DNA from: JBGCDD01 sp045105075
GTDB taxonomy: Bacteria; Pseudomonadota; Alphaproteobacteria; Rhodobacterales; Rhodobacteraceae
Length of the DNA: 6,909 nt
Assembly: GCA_045105075.1 (NCBI GenBank)
Contig: JBGCDD010000246.1
Location: 1-6,909, forward strand
Direction: 5' to 3'
Shown: positions 5,664 to 6,909 of the stretch, in pieces
Numbering within the stretch: the first letter of the stretch is position 1
How the letters are laid out: each line of letters opens with the position of its first letter
Notes under the pieces: generated by a model
The model's database searches: none
What the model saw: only the letters and a program-made list of their open reading frames with translations
Told to the model about the DNA's origin: nothing
Position numbers and translations under genes: made by a program

Positions 5664-5683
5664 GTGTTTCGGCGTATTTGCGG

Positions 5684-5711
5684 TTTCGCTGGTCGCACAC
5701 CGTCGCTATAC
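5684..5711 (+). promoter_or_regulatory. Possible promoter of purA
   Basis: TTTCGC (5684-5689) and CTATAC (5706-5711) are 16 bases apart and lie 35 bases before the purA ATG. Both hexamers are only moderate matches. No purine riboswitch-like structure is evident in the short leader. Confidence 0.3.
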
Positions 5712-5745
5712 CAGCGCGGGTTTGACCAATCGTAAAGGAACCGAC

Positions 5746-6909
5746 ATGGCCAATGTCGTTGTTGTCGGCGCTCAGTGGGGCGACGAGGGAAAAGGCAAGA
5801 TTGTGGACTGGCTGTCAGAGCGCGCCGATGTGATCGCGCGCTTTCAGGGTGGGCACAATGCGGGCCACACGCTGGTGATTGATGGCACGGTGTACAAGCT
5901 ACACGCGCTGCCGTCGGGGGTTGTGCGCGGTGGCAAGCTGAGCGTGATCGGCAACGGTGTTGTGTTGGATCCCTGGCATTTGCTGGACGAAATTGCCACA
6001 ACGCGGGCGCAAGGGGTGGATATCAGCCCCGAGACGCTGATGATTGCGGAAAACACGCCGCTGATCCTGCCCATTCATGGCGAACTGGACCGCAGTCGCG
6101 AAGAGGCCGCGAGCAAGGGCACCAAGATCGGCACCACGGGCCGCGGCATTGGCCCGGCCTATGAAGACAAGGTGGGGCGTCGCTCGGTTCGGGTGGCGGA
6201 TCTGGCGGATCCTGCAACGCTTGAGGCGCGTGTCGACCGTGCCCTGCAACACCATGATCCGTTACGCAAAGGTCTGGGCATTGCGCCGGTGGACCGTGAT
6301 GCTCTGGTGCAACAGCTCAACGATGTGGCGCCTGAAATTCTGCCCTATGCGGCCCCGGTCTGGAAAGTGCTGAACGAGAAACGCAAAGCCGGCAAACGCA
6401 TCTTGTTTGAAGGGGCGCAAGGCGCGCTGCTCGACATTGATTTTGGCACCTATCCCTATGTCACCTCATCGAACGTGATCGCCGGGCAGGCGGCCACCGG
6501 TGTTGGAATCGGCCCCGGAGCCATCGATTACGTGTTGGGCATCGTCAAAGCCTATACCACCCGTGTTGGTGAAGGGCCGTTCCCCACCGAGTTGCTGGAT
6601 GCGGATGGTCAGATGCTGGGCGAGCGAGGCCACGAATTTGGCACCACCACGGGACGCCAGCGCCGCTGTGGCTGGTTCGATGCCTGCCTGGTGCGCCAGA
6701 CCTGCGCGATCAGCGGGATCAACGGCATTTCGCTGACCAAGCTTGACGTTTTGGACGGGTTCGAGACGCTGAAAATCTGTGTCGGATACGATCTGGATGG
6801 CACGCGGTTGGATTATCTGCCCACCGCCGCCGATCAACAGGCCCGCTGCACGCCGATCTATGAGGAAATGCCAGGCTGGTCTGACAGCACCGAAGGCGCG
6901 CGCAGCTGG
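5746..6909 (+). CDS. purA: Adenylosuccinate synthetase, C-terminus cut by window edge
   Basis: This enzyme joins IMP and aspartate using GTP to form adenylosuccinate, the first committed step to AMP, in the cytoplasm. The 388 residues present are in one clean frame. The GTP P-loop region is MANVVVVGAQWGDEGKGKIVDWL (Asp13, Lys17), and the catalytic His is in GGHNAGHTLV (about 38-47). Further family motifs are VIGNGVVLDP (67-76), KGTKIGTTGRGIGPAYEDKVGR (124-145), ILFEGAQGALLDIDFGTYPYVTSSN (about 220-244), EFGTTTGRQRRCGWFD and SLTKLDVLDGF. The family is about 430 residues, so about 40 are missing beyond the edge. The ATG has AAAGGA six bases upstream (5734-5739). No damaged motif was found. Confidence 0.97.
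   Translation, partial: MANVVVVGAQWGDEGKGKIVDWLSERADVIARFQGGHNAGHTLVIDGTVYKLHALPSGVVRGGKLSVIGNGVVLDPWHLLDEIATTRAQGVDISPETLMIAENTPLILPIHGELDRSREEAASKGTKIGTTGRGIGPAYEDKVGRRSVRVADLADPATLEARVDRALQHHDPLRKGLGIAPVDRDALVQQLNDVAPEILPYAAPVWKVLNEKRKAGKRILFEGAQGALLDIDFGTYPYVTSSNVIAGQAATGVGIGPGAIDYVLGIVKAYTTRVGEGPFPTELLDADGQMLGERGHEFGTTTGRQRRCGWFDACLVRQTCAISGINGISLTKLDVLDGFETLKICVGYDLDGTRLDYLPTAADQQARCTPIYEEMPGWSDSTEGARSW

Noticed and set aside
5608..5700. Upstream extension of the membrane protein to ATG 5700
   Set aside because: The added 31 residues are charged and Cys-containing and would overlap the purA promoter region. The ATG at 5607 opens directly into the first helix and has a ribosome site.

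Overview
The window is a piece of alphaproteobacterial chromosome, most likely from the Rhodobacterales (Roseobacter/Rhodobacter group). This rests on the high-GC coding style, the form of the CTP synthase, SecG and adenylosuccinate synthetase proteins, and a small four-helix membrane protein resembling one I associate with that group. Genus-level placement is not possible by eye. There are no tRNA or rRNA genes, transposases or CRISPR arrays, and no gene-free stretch longer than 300 bases.

Layout. On the minus strand at the left, secG (1489-1854) is followed by pyrG (1323 down to the left edge). Each has a recognisable sigma70-type promoter, and an inverted repeat lies in the pyrG leader. 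Divergent from secG is a small secreted protein of unknown function (2006-2404). It is followed 55 bp later by a compact three-gene cobalt-type nitrile hydratase set on the plus strand: alpha subunit, beta subunit and accessory/chaperone protein, each pair joined by an ATGA stop/start overlap. This set meets an acyl-CoA thioesterase-like gene (minus, 4084-4884) tail to tail with a 21-bp overlap. The thioesterase is preceded by two palindromes of TetR-operator type exactly 21 bp apart. Upstream of it, on the same strand, are a small basic protein and a four-helix membrane protein whose ends overlap by 8 bp. Divergent from these is purA (5746 to the right edge, C-terminus missing).

How they fit together. 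pyrG (CTP synthesis), purA (AMP synthesis) and secG (protein export) are housekeeping genes. The nitrile hydratase set is the accessory metabolic part: it would convert a nitrile to an amide in the cytoplasm. No amidase, cobalt transporter or regulator for it lies in the window. The thioesterase looks separately regulated, probably by a TetR-family repressor encoded elsewhere.

The strangest feature is in pyrG. Reading from its start, the protein is excellent to about residue 419. It then jumps, at the 12-base sequence CCCGTGGTTTAT, directly into the extreme C-terminal glutaminase segment (PWFIGVQFHPE) in a different frame. About 80-90 codons are missing. The same 12 bases can encode both PVVY (before the gap) and the (H)PWFI start (after it), so this looks like a deletion or an assembly collapse between two short direct repeats. 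No convincing undescribed multi-gene system is visible.
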